The position numbers and the translations under genes were made by a program. Of a stretch of 5,092 bases of DNA, positions 1 to 5,092 are shown in pieces. The stretch is taken from the NCBI GenBank assembly GCA_030683195.1, contig JAUXQA010000168.1, positions 1 through 5,092 on the forward strand. The letters are read 5' to 3'. The notes under the pieces were generated by a model. The model made no database searches. It saw only the letters and a list, made by a program, of their open reading frames with translations, and was not told the DNA's origin. Position 1 is the stretch's first letter, and every line of letters starts with the position of its first letter. Source of the DNA: Rhodoferax sp. (GTDB lineage Bacteria; Pseudomonadota; Gammaproteobacteria; Burkholderiales; Burkholderiaceae_C).

Positions 1-2
1 AG

Positions 3-425
3 TCGCTGCTAACGCGCTGGCAAGCCAGCGAAATTGCGCTGGACCAACGCCTGCAGTCGCAGGCCACCGACGACCCGCGCGCCGACCTCGAACAGCTGCT
101 TGAAGCAGCCTTGGCCCACGCGGGTCCCGATCTGGAAAACATCAGGTTCGAGTTGGCGTTGCGTGGCCTGGGCCGGCGTGACACGTCAGTGGCCAGCATG
201 CTGGTGGAAGTGGACGACGCGCGCATGAGTTTGTTTGAGCAAAAGTTCTTGCGGCTGACGGGCGATTCCAAAACCGCCACCGAGCTGGCGGTGCTGTTCT
301 ACTTAGCCATTGTGGGCAGCCATCAAGCCCTGAGCCGCCCCACCAGTCCGCCGCAAGCCAAAACGTTTCTTCAAGGCATCATTGCCAACTACCTGATTCA
401 CAACCAGGCGCCTGCGGCTCCTTGA
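3..425 (+). CDS. TetR/AcrR-family transcriptional regulator, C-terminal part (5' end outside window)
   Basis: The frame is open from the left edge to a TGA at 423-425 and encodes about 140 residues. The visible part begins with SLLTRWQ, which looks like the segment just after the helix-turn-helix of TetR regulators. An alpha-helical ligand-binding and dimerisation domain follows, with the typical pattern of a DPRADLEQLLEAAL helix, an IRFELALRGLGRRD stretch and a late helix around LAVLFYLAIVGSHQAL. The DNA-binding domain lies upstream of the window and cannot be checked. TTG at 111 is an internal codon, not the start, because the frame stays open and family-like before it. Members usually repress neighbouring genes in response to a small molecule; target and ligand cannot be inferred here. 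Codon use is GC-rich at third positions, unlike the two complete genes downstream, which suggests this is older or native chromosome. The family call is by recognition of the pattern, without a search. Confidence 0.8.
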   Translation, partial: SLLTRWQASEIALDQRLQSQATDDPRADLEQLLEAALAHAGPDLENIRFELALRGLGRRDTSVASMLVEVDDARMSLFEQKFLRLTGDSKTATELAVLFYLAIVGSHQALSRPTSPPQAKTFLQGIIANYLIHNQAPAAP

Positions 426-538
426 AAGCATCGCCTTCAAGGGTCTTGGCAGAGAGTCAGGCGGATGGGACCTGGTGCAGCGGGTGCGCGAAGTGGTAGC
501 CGCCACCCGCAGAAAAACCACTGGCCCAGCCGCACGAC

Positions 539-619
539 ATGGGCCAAACCAAACCCGTCTTTTATTTTCTGGCCGGACCCAACGGTGTAGGCAAGTCCAC
601 GCTGCACAAAGCCTTGGTG
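539..619 (+). pseudogene. zeta-toxin-like P-loop kinase, N-terminal fragment only
   Basis: ATG at 539 begins MGQTKPVFYFLAGPNGVGKS followed by TLHKALV. This is a hydrophobic beta strand leading into a Walker A/P-loop (GPNGVGKST) in the form typical of zeta-toxin-family kinases, which phosphorylate UDP-N-acetylglucosamine precursors or related nucleotide sugars. After about codon 27 the reading frame stays open to 922, but the residues no longer look like the family: the expected FVNAD and SETVFSH-type segments do not follow. The rest of the frame runs through repeat copy R1. Full-length relatives are near 200 residues, so this is a dead 5' remnant. No clear ribosome binding site precedes the ATG. 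The +1 frame upstream (397-535) is open and reads like a short helical tail (WDLVQRVREVVAATRR), which may be the end of a lost antitoxin, but it has no start codon and I do not call it. Loss of the toxin body fits a rearrangement at the R1 boundary. Confidence 0.6.
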
Positions 620-639
620 ATGGCCAGATCCATTGCTGC

Positions 640-906
640 CAAGACTCAAACTGAGCACCAGCGTCATTTTTTTTGTTTGCGGAAAAGACCCTTTGGAGGC
701 ATTCACGACCGTCTGCGTTCCGGTTGTCCAGCTCAACTCCAGTCAGAAGTCGTTCGTGGCATTCTGCTACGTGCCCAAAGCCGTCATCCATCAAAAGACA
801 GAGCTGACATTCAATTTTCAATCGCTCATGAGAAAGCGGTCATTCGGGTGCAAGGCAGGAATTTCCAGTTTGGCCGTCTCTTGAGCAGCGTAACCGGGCA
901 TTGGTA
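640..906 (+). repeat. Dispersed repeat copy R1 (most diverged copy)
   Basis: This segment aligns with R2 and R3 further right, in the same orientation. The match is loose over 640-730, clear from the shared GTGCCCAAAGC at 771-781 onward, and strong over the core: AGAGCTGACATTCAATTT at 800-817, AAAGCGGTCATTCG at 833-846 and CCAGTTTGGCCGTCTCTTGA at 865-884. The four motif units start near 779, 802, 835 and 892. The left boundary is uncertain by perhaps 20 nt and falls just after the zeta-toxin sequence ends. A further degenerate piece resembling the core (GCCGACATCCAATTTCCCA) occurs at 974-992. The remaining DNA to 1076 holds no gene I can support. The copy is noncoding as far as I can tell: frames open through it change residues freely between copies. 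Confidence 0.75.
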
Positions 907-1076
907 TTTTGGCCTCGACTGACTCTTGAAGGCCATTACCTGTCATCCAAGTGTGCGATCTGCCTGCTCTAAAGCCGACATCCAATTTCCCAAAATCTTC
1001 AACCCAACGCGCGCTCAAAAGCCATTTTTCCGCGCTTTTTTACCGCCATTAACATTGGGAAAGAACACATCGCACT

Positions 1077-1083
1077 AGAAGGG
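1077..1083 (+). promoter_or_regulatory. Ribosome binding site that supports a TTG start
   Basis: AGAAGGG sits 8 nt before the TTG at 1092, a normal Shine-Dalgarno spacing. It decides the start: from this TTG the protein opens with a two-lysine n-region and a hydrophobic core typical of a signal peptide. The next in-frame ATG lies beyond that signal sequence. Confidence 0.7.
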
Positions 1084-1091
1084 TATCCGTC

Positions 1092-2204
1092 TTGAAAAAA
1101 CCGTTGTTTCACTATCAAAAATTCGTTGCTCTAATTTGGCTTTGCATTGCGGGTGCGGTCAATGCCCAAGAGAGCGGTTGCGATCCGGGTGTTTATATCG
1201 GCAAGGTCGGTAACGTACCCGTTACCATGGCCTTAGACTCCACACCCGAAAAATCATCAGAAGAGCGCCGCGTTGGGAGCATGTACTACCGCGTGAGCAT
1301 GGTTGACATGGTGCTCAAGCAAGAGTCAATGGAAACGATTTGGACAGAGTTTGATGGCGACAACAAGCCTTCGGGGCGTATCTCGCTGACATGCCATGAC
1401 AAGCAACTCATTGGCGAATGGCATTCTCTAGATGGCAAAAAGCGCTTTCCCGTGGTCGCAAGTCGCAGCCCAGATGATGGCTACAACGCTCGACGCTTTT
1501 CCGCGCTAAAGCCAATCAAAACTCCGAAAGAGCCGCAGAGCAGGAGTGAAGCTTTCCCTGTCGCAGGTCCGAAGATACAGGGCAGCGAGGAACCAGTGAT
1601 TCGTGGTATTAAATTTTTCGGCACCGAGCCCGGTGTGGCAAAAGTGAACCGCTTCCTTTGGGCGGACTTGTTGGCCAACACGGAATCCCTTTTGAGCTGT
1701 TCACTCGAATTTCGTCAACGATTTGGCGAGAATCCAGGCGATCTTGGTTTCGAGCAGCGCCTGTCGCATACCGTAGGACCATATGTTGTTGTTCGTTCTG
1801 CCATCGGATTTGAATGTGGTCATGGCCTGCGGTTTGGCGTAGAGATGGCAACCTATCGACTAACCGATGGCCGAAAAATAGATTCCAGTCAATGGTTTAA
1901 GCCAGAACTAAGCACACTTTGGGGACAGGAATGGCGAGCAACAACTTTGGCAAAGTCGGTCTTAAAAGCGGGTCGTATCCAAATGCACAAAGACGACGCA
2001 GATTGCTTTGAAGCTGCCGAATATAGGCTATCTGATGTTTATCCCAGTCCAGAGGGCTTTGTATTCAGAGGCAGCTTGCCAACACCTTTTCAACGTTGCC
2101 AGGGCACTGTGGATGTTACTTTGCCCTATGCCCGCCTTGCCCCCTTCTTGTCGGCAGAAGGCAAACGCGCGGTACAAACCATCGAGAAAATGCCCAAGCA
2201 GTGA
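1092..2204 (+). CDS. Exported hypothetical protein with divergent DUF3298/RsiV-like C-terminal region
   Basis: This is a complete 370-residue protein starting at TTG. Residues 1-25 form a Sec signal peptide: KK at 2-3, a hydrophobic core at 11-22, and a likely cleavage after VNA at 23-25. C18 is not in a lipobox, so a soluble periplasmic or secreted protein is more likely than a lipoprotein. Residues 33-123 look like a small beta-rich domain (VYIGKVGNVPVTMALD, then GSMYYR, then LIGEWHSLDGKKRFPVV). Residues 139-168 are a proline- and charge-rich linker. Residues 170-355 carry features seen in DUF3298/RsiV/PdaC-type domains: LTDGRKIDSSQWF at 257-269 and EGFVF at 321-325, then TVDVTLPYARLAPFL at 339-353. 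The mature part has six cysteines (30, 101, 203, 242, 305, 336), compatible with disulfides in the periplasm. It stands alone between repeats R1 and R2, with no operon partner. Base composition is lower in GC than the TetR fragment, suggesting acquisition. The domain assignment is tentative and the function unknown. Confidence 0.75.
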   Translation: MKKPLFHYQKFVALIWLCIAGAVNAQESGCDPGVYIGKVGNVPVTMALDSTPEKSSEERRVGSMYYRVSMVDMVLKQESMETIWTEFDGDNKPSGRISLTCHDKQLIGEWHSLDGKKRFPVVASRSPDDGYNARRFSALKPIKTPKEPQSRSEAFPVAGPKIQGSEEPVIRGIKFFGTEPGVAKVNRFLWADLLANTESLLSCSLEFRQRFGENPGDLGFEQRLSHTVGPYVVVRSAIGFECGHGLRFGVEMATYRLTDGRKIDSSQWFKPELSTLWGQEWRATTLAKSVLKAGRIQMHKDDADCFEAAEYRLSDVYPSPEGFVFRGSLPTPFQRCQGTVDVTLPYARLAPFLSAEGKRAVQTIEKMPKQ

Positions 2205-2507
2205 ATGCATCCACCGCAACCTGACTATTCGGTCAATTTACGCTTGAACATTCCTACCTGGGGCCGTGCCGCTTCTAGCCTGAAAGATCATATTAATCAA
2301 TAATTCTGACGTCACGCAAGACGCGCCGTTATGGGTGATGTTTTGGAGGTCGCGGGTTGGGCAGGGCAATCAGGTTTAGATGCCCCCAAGGGGTGTTTGA
2401 GGAAGTGGCGCTCTACTGCTGGACTACCGGGAAGCGGGCATTGGTGGCGGTCGGCTTCCGCTGCGGACTTGACTTACGAAATTACGGCCTGACCGGCTCC
2501 TATGGGT
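2205..2507. other. Gene-free interval between the exported-protein gene and repeat R2
   Basis: I find no supported gene here. An ATG frame at 2331-2492 (about 53 codons) lacks a ribosome binding site and family-like residues. A short AT-rich patch at 2288-2306 is followed by an 8-bp palindrome TGACGTCA at 2307-2314; either could be regulatory, but no gene follows closely. A stray AGCGGGCATTGG at 2433-2444 resembles the motif unit of the dispersed repeats, so R2 may extend leftwards in a degenerate form. No convincing terminator hairpin follows the stop codon at 2204. Confidence 0.4.
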
Positions 2508-2783
2508 CTTGACCCGTCCTTCAATGGAAACCGTACTCAATTGCCTGGCCGCTGTCTCTTAAAGACCCATAGCGGGTGCTCACCACCGGCAGCTTTCGGG
2601 TTCCCCAGTTCAACACCGCAAAGAAGCAGTTCGCGGCGACCCGCAAGGTGCCCAAAGCTGTCATCAATCAAAAGTGAGAGCTGACATTCAATTTCCAATC
2701 GACCAAGAAAAAGCGGTCATTCGAATATCAGACCTGATTTCCAGTTTGGCAGTCTCTTGAGCAGGGGAAGCAGTCATCCGAAT
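2508..2783 (+). repeat. Dispersed repeat copy R2
   Basis: R2 begins with CTTGACCCGTCCTTCAA and aligns with R3 at about 88% identity over 257 nt with a single one-base gap (manual count). A 51-nt stretch, 2677-2727, is identical in both copies. Motif units start at 2656, 2679, 2712 and 2769; the last reads AGCAGTCATCCGAAT. The shared segment CCAGTTTGGCAGTCTCTTGA lies at 2741-2760. It ends 81 nt before the ATG of the DapB-like gene. No terminal inverted repeats, target duplication or transposase were found, so it does not look like a standard insertion sequence. Confidence 0.85.
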
Positions 2784-2804
2784 GCGCTGTCTGACAAGCT
2801 AACA

Positions 2805-2832
2805 TTGACGCAGAAACCCACGAATTATTCGT
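2805..2832 (+). promoter_or_regulatory. Candidate promoter with overlapping 13-nt palindrome upstream of the DapB-like gene
   Basis: TTGACG at 2805-2810 is a near-consensus sigma70 -35 box. A weak -10 candidate, TATTCG at 2826-2831, follows after a 15-nt spacer, which is short. Overlapping it is ACGAATTATTCGT at 2820-2832, a perfect 6-1-6 inverted repeat that could be an operator half-site pair. The position, just after R2 and 33 nt before the ATG, suits regulation of the downstream gene. The support is sequence shape only. Confidence 0.3.
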
Positions 2833-2864
2833 CTGGTTCTCACATTTACCCGAAAGAAGATTAG

Positions 2865-3539
2865 ATGCAAGTATTCATTGCGGGCTCGGGAAAACTCGCA
2901 GCGGAGTTACTCTATAAATTGAACTCAAACAACGAGTACACCGTCTCTCCATGGTCAGCCGAAGCCCCAGCTGATGACCGCACCATCGTTGTCCACGCTG
3001 GGTCTGGACGCGAGGTCAATAGTATTTCTAATTTCTGCGTACGGACTTCGTCCGTACTCATCGAGCTAGCCACAGGCACTTCACTTGAATCGTTAAATCC
3101 GAACTTCCCTCTCGTTCTATGTCCCAATACGAACATCCTGATGCTGAAGTTCATGTGTATGCTGGAACGTTCCGGCTCTCTATTCAAAGGAAGTGCAATC
3201 CGCATCACCGAGTCCCATCAGGCATCCAAAATGTCCGTTCCCGGCACCGCCGTTTCGATGGCCAACGCACTTGGCGTGTCGGCGTCGGAAATAAAATCCG
3301 TGCGAAATTCCTCTCAACAGATTGACGACTTCGGTATCCCGCAAGAGCATCTCAGTCGGCATGCTTTTCACCGAATTCAAATTCATGACGGACCGTGCTC
3401 TATTGACCTGGAAACGCGTGTCTATGGTGATTCACCGTATGCAAGCGGAGTTCAACAAATCATCGCCGCCATTCAACAGAGAGAGCTTCAGGCCCGAGCG
3501 TATTCAATCATTGAATTTATTGAAAATGGCTGGGTTTAG
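2865..3539 (+). CDS. Short DapB-like (dihydrodipicolinate reductase-like) oxidoreductase
   Basis: This is a complete 224-residue protein starting at ATG after a purine-rich GAAAGAAGA (2852-2860). The N-terminus MQVFIAGSGKLAAELL gives a Rossmann-type dinucleotide loop (G7-x-G9-x-x-A12). Residues 66-72 (IELATGT) and 87-96 (PNTNILMLKF) sit where DapB has its GTTG and A-N-x-S-x-G-N segments. Residues 116-129, ESHQASKMSVPGTA, match the DapB signature E-x-H-H-x-x-K-x-D-x-P-S-G-T-A with one residue deleted. H118 and K122 line up with the catalytic His159 and Lys163 of the E. coli enzyme; the second histidine is Q119 and the Asp is S124. The C-terminus (LETRVYGDSPYASGVQQII) resembles the end of the DapB fold. 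Classical DapB is about 270 residues and catalyses NAD(P)H reduction in lysine and diaminopimelate synthesis. This shorter, lower-GC protein, isolated between R2 and R3 with no lysine genes nearby, is more likely an accessory paralogue with another substrate. The family call is fairly sure, the reaction is not. Confidence 0.8.
   Translation: MQVFIAGSGKLAAELLYKLNSNNEYTVSPWSAEAPADDRTIVVHAGSGREVNSISNFCVRTSSVLIELATGTSLESLNPNFPLVLCPNTNILMLKFMCMLERSGSLFKGSAIRITESHQASKMSVPGTAVSMANALGVSASEIKSVRNSSQQIDDFGIPQEHLSRHAFHRIQIHDGPCSIDLETRVYGDSPYASGVQQIIAAIQQRELQARAYSIIEFIENGWV
3039..3057 (+). repeat. Perfect 8-bp inverted repeat with 3-nt loop inside the DapB-like gene
   Basis: GTACGGAC, loop TTC, then GTCCGTAC. 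It lies within codons of the DapB-like gene (around residues 59-65) and would form a strong hairpin in mRNA or single-stranded DNA. No T-run follows, so it is not an intrinsic terminator. Confidence 0.6.
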
Positions 3540-3640
3540 TGCATTCAATGTCGTCTTTCCACAGCGCAACTGGGCGAGAAGGCCCCAGAAAGGGCAGTTT
3601 GAGTGACTGCTTGTTGGATACAGGGATGTCCGCAAACAGC

Positions 3641-3915
3641 CTTGACCCGTCCTTCAAGGGAAACCTTACTCAATTGCCTAGCCGGTGTCTCTTCAAGACC
3701 CAAAGCGGGTGCTCCCCACAGTCGGCTTTCCGGCGCTCCAGTTCAACACCGCAAAGAAGCAGTTGGCGGCGACCCGCAATGTGTACATAGCTGTCAACCA
3801 TGAAAAGACAGAGCTGACATTCAATTTCCAATCGACCAAGAAAAAGCGGTCATTCGAATACTAGGCCTGAATCTCTAGTTTGGCCGTCTCTTGAGCAGCT
3901 AAGTTGTCGGTCACC
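3641..3915 (+). repeat. Dispersed repeat copy R3
   Basis: R3 begins 101 nt after the DapB-like stop codon with the same CTTGACCCGTCCTTCAA as R2 and runs in parallel with it to GTCTCTTGAGCAG ending at 3898. The 51-nt core identical to R2 is at 3810-3860. Motif units start at 3789, 3812 and 3845, with a decayed fourth at 3902. Forward and reverse frames open in part of it are shared with R2, but the differences between copies fall mostly at residue-changing positions, so it behaves as noncoding DNA. The rest of the gap to 4040 shows no gene. Confidence 0.85.
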
Positions 3916-4040
3916 AGTGCCCGCTCTATTGCATTCCAACTGCATAATTTGGCTTGCTGATCAACGGCCGTTCGTGGAGTCGAGCAATGCGGACCAAGGC
4001 GCAGACTTGGAGCGCCCACCGCCTCAACCGGCAGTCCCTG

Positions 4041-4658
4041 TTACTTTGGCTCCCGGACCATCGAGTCAGCAATAGGTCGCGACGGCGCTGCAATATTGGA
4101 AACCATCAGAACAACCGCTTCGCCAGTGTCGGGCCAAACGATCCACTCTGCCGAATAGCCGCCAGTAAGACCTGCGTGAATCCACACCGGGAATTTGGCT
4201 GCAGGAAGGAATACCGCATAACCAATTTTTGTCGACTTAGTGCCGTATGGAGCTAACGCAGTCACAAGCCGCTCCGCCGCTCTTCCAAGCGGACCATGTC
4301 GGCCCGCGAGCAACGCCTTGCTGAAGACCAGCAGGTCAGACACCGTAGATACCAGGCCGCCTGCACCTGCGAACGCATCCGTCTCCCAGCGTTCGGACGG
4401 CACATCGCGCCTGAAAGCCGCAGGCAAACGCTGCGCTTGCTCCTTGGACAAGGTCTTCAGGGTGTCGCGCATTCCCAGCGGCGCGGTAATCTGTGCGCGA
4501 ACCAACTCAGCCCATGGTTTGTCCGCGCGTTGAGAAAGCAATTCCCCAAGTACTGCAAAGCCAAAGTTGCTGTAAAGACTGGGGCATGGGGCCGCTTTAG
4601 CAATCTGGGTGTTCGCGAGTGCCCGCCAAAGTTGTTCGCGGGTGTATTGCGTGATCTC
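4041..4658 (-). pseudogene. Serine beta-lactamase-like hydrolase, C-terminal remnant
   Basis: On the minus strand a 205-residue frame runs from after a TAA at 4661-4659 to a TAA at 4043-4041. It starts EITQYTREQLWRALANTQIA, with no start codon at the family position. It contains the YSN motif (residues 29-31, in LYSNFGFAVLGELLSQRADK), which is the Y-x-N catalytic motif of class C/serine-hydrolase-type proteins. Further on it has APLGMRDT, the GAGGLVSTVSDLLVFSKALL segment that is highly typical of the family, and HAGLTGGYSAEW, the third (H-x-G) motif. The first motif, SxxK, with the nucleophilic serine, and about half of a normal 350-450-residue protein are missing upstream, where unrelated DNA begins at about 4659. 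It therefore cannot be a working enzyme, although the remaining frame has no internal stop, so the damage looks recent. An initiation at TTG 4541 would drop the YSN motif as well and is not credible. The cause may be a deletion linked to the nearby insertion sequence. Confidence 0.8.
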
Positions 4659-4825
4659 TTAAATTCGACACTTCCGCCCCCGTTTTCCACGACCTGGCGG
4701 TCCATGGCCGAATGAAATCAATGACTTACATGAGTTTTTCGGTCTGAATTTAGAAAAGTTTGTAGTGGCACGTTTCACGTTAAATGTAGTTATATGTTGA
4801 TTCGACTTGCGCTACACTTTGACCC
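4659..4825. other. Unassigned junction DNA between the hydrolase remnant and the transposase gene
   Basis: The part from 4659 to about 4760 belongs neither to the hydrolase frame (stopped at 4659-4661) nor clearly to the transposase gene. Composition changes from the GC-rich CTTCCGCCCCCGTTTTCC (4671-4688) to AT-rich DNA at about 4720-4800. It may be the foot of a second, older element or the other side of a deletion. I do not recognise it. Confidence 0.4.
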
Positions 4826-5092
4826 ATGTTCATCAAAGTCACTCAATCCGGTGCCCGGCGTTACGCCCAACTGGTGGAGTCGTTTCGCAACGTTGACGGC
4901 AAACCCCGCCAACGCACCGTGTGCACCCTGGGTCGCCTGGAAGATGGCGGAGAAGTTGACGCCCTGATTGCGTCACTGCAACGCGCCCGCGGTATCACGC
5001 CGGTTGCGTCGCCGTTGGATGGATTGCGCTTTACCGAGAGTCGCCATGCCGGTGATGTCTGGGCCTTGTCTGAACTCTGGCGCTCCTTGGGG
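4761..5092 (+). mobile_element. IS1634-family insertion sequence, left part (left end tentative, right end outside window)
   Basis: The element is inferred from its transposase gene. The left end must lie within the AT-rich 65-100 nt before the ATG. TGTAGTGGCA at 4761-4770 is my tentative choice because the composition changes there, and TGTAGT recurs at 4785-4790 as a possible internal transposase-binding repeat. The terminal inverted repeat cannot be confirmed without the right end. Confidence 0.45.
4826..5092 (+). CDS. IS1634-family transposase, N-terminal part (3' end outside window)
   Basis: ATG at 4826 opens a frame of 89 codons that runs off the window. The start, MFIKVTQSGARRYAQLVESF, followed by a DGKPRQRTVCTLGRLED segment, is the characteristic N-terminus of IS1634-type (IS4-superfamily, DDE) transposases. 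The catalytic DDE residues lie further downstream and are not visible. No Shine-Dalgarno sequence precedes the ATG. Instead a -10-like TACACT sits at 4813-4818, only 7 nt before the start codon, which would give a leaderless or nearly leaderless mRNA and low expression, as insertion sequences often have. GC is high and codon use resembles the TetR fragment more than the two complete genes. The gene points away from the hydrolase remnant, so the element's left end faces that broken gene. Family assignment is by recognition of the N-terminal pattern. Confidence 0.85.
   Translation, partial: MFIKVTQSGARRYAQLVESFRNVDGKPRQRTVCTLGRLEDGGEVDALIASLQRARGITPVASPLDGLRFTESRHAGDVWALSELWRSLG

Noticed and set aside
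303..821. Long minus-strand frame of 172 codons across the TetR end and R1
   Set aside because: It is antisense to the well-supported TetR end and to the zeta fragment, has no family-like sequence, and begins at TTG inside the repeat.
539..922. A 127-residue functional toxin
   Set aside because: Only the first 27 residues resemble zeta kinases; the rest is translated repeat DNA.
1009..1041. Intrinsic terminator before the exported-protein gene (GCGCG...CGCGC then T6)
   Set aside because: The stem is only about 5 bp with a loop near 17 nt, and alternative pairings are equally weak. No intact upstream transcription unit needs it, so I do not call it.
2502..2684. Forward frames of R2 and R3 (LDPSF...) as short genes
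   Set aside because: They are Ser/Pro/Arg-rich, lack start signals in equivalent places, and end at different positions in the two copies.
2521..2706. A small protein encoded on the minus strand of the repeats (open in R1, R2 and R3, starting at a TTG and reading IECQL...)
   Set aside because: The frame is shared, but differences between R2 and R3 are mostly residue-changing (for example Asp to Val, Gly to Val, Asn to Arg), lengths differ, and there is no ribosome binding site. It behaves as noncoding DNA with an incidental frame.
2205..3915. Classical integron cassettes with attC sites
   Set aside because: I looked for paired RYYYAAC and GTTRRRY cores around each gene. Single chance matches exist (ACCCAAC at 1002-1008, GTTGGGC at 2356-2362) but not as pairs at attC spacing, and the repeats at about 257 nt are longer than attC sites. 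No integrase is visible.
640..3915. CRISPR array
   Set aside because: The repeats are long, few and over 1 kb apart, and the internal motif units are too short and too variable, with unequal spacers.
4457..4705. Minus-strand 82-codon frame and plus-strand 139-codon frame (4296-4715) over the hydrolase remnant
   Set aside because: Both are out-of-frame shadows of the serine hydrolase frame, which carries the YSN, GLVSTVSD and HAG motifs.

Overview
The window looks like an accessory chromosomal stretch of a betaproteobacterium, probably Burkholderiales/Comamonadaceae. This rests on moderate-to-high GC, codon use, and the style of the TetR-type, zeta-toxin-type and IS1634-type proteins. The taxonomic call is an inference from impression, not a search. 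Only two genes are complete. Everything else is cut by the window edge, broken, or repeat DNA.

Layout from left to right. (1) 3-425: C-terminal part of a TetR/AcrR-type repressor, running in from the left edge. (2) 539-619: the first 27 codons of a zeta-toxin-like kinase with an intact Walker A motif; recognisable sequence then stops. (3) About 640-906: copy R1 of a dispersed repeat. (4) 1092-2204: a complete gene with a TTG start for an exported protein that has a divergent DUF3298/RsiV-like C-terminal half. (5) 2205-2507: no supported gene; 2508-2783: repeat copy R2. (6) 2865-3539: a complete gene for a short DapB-like (dihydrodipicolinate reductase-like) oxidoreductase, preceded by a candidate promoter/operator. 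(7) 3641-3915: repeat copy R3. (8) 4041-4658, minus strand: the C-terminal remnant of a serine beta-lactamase-like hydrolase whose SxxK half is missing. (9) 4659-4825: unassigned junction DNA and the probable left end of an insertion sequence. (10) 4826-5092: N-terminal part of an IS1634-family transposase, running out of the right edge.

The most notable feature is the repeat family. Three copies lie in the same orientation, and the two complete genes sit between them in that same orientation, giving R1-gene-R2-gene-R3. R2 and R3 are about 88% identical by manual alignment and share an exactly identical 51-nt core. R1 is more diverged and begins close to the point where the zeta-toxin sequence breaks off. 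Each copy carries four loose versions of a motif close to AGCNGTCATTCRAT, whose starts are 23, 33 and 57 nt apart in every copy. This resembles an array of one-gene modules separated by recombinogenic or structured repeats. However, integron attC core sites are absent and no mobilising enzyme is visible for it, so the idea is a hypothesis.

No metabolic or functional link between the genes is evident. The region reads as a scar-rich accessory zone: a broken toxin, a broken hydrolase, repeat-flanked orphan genes and an insertion sequence at the right end.
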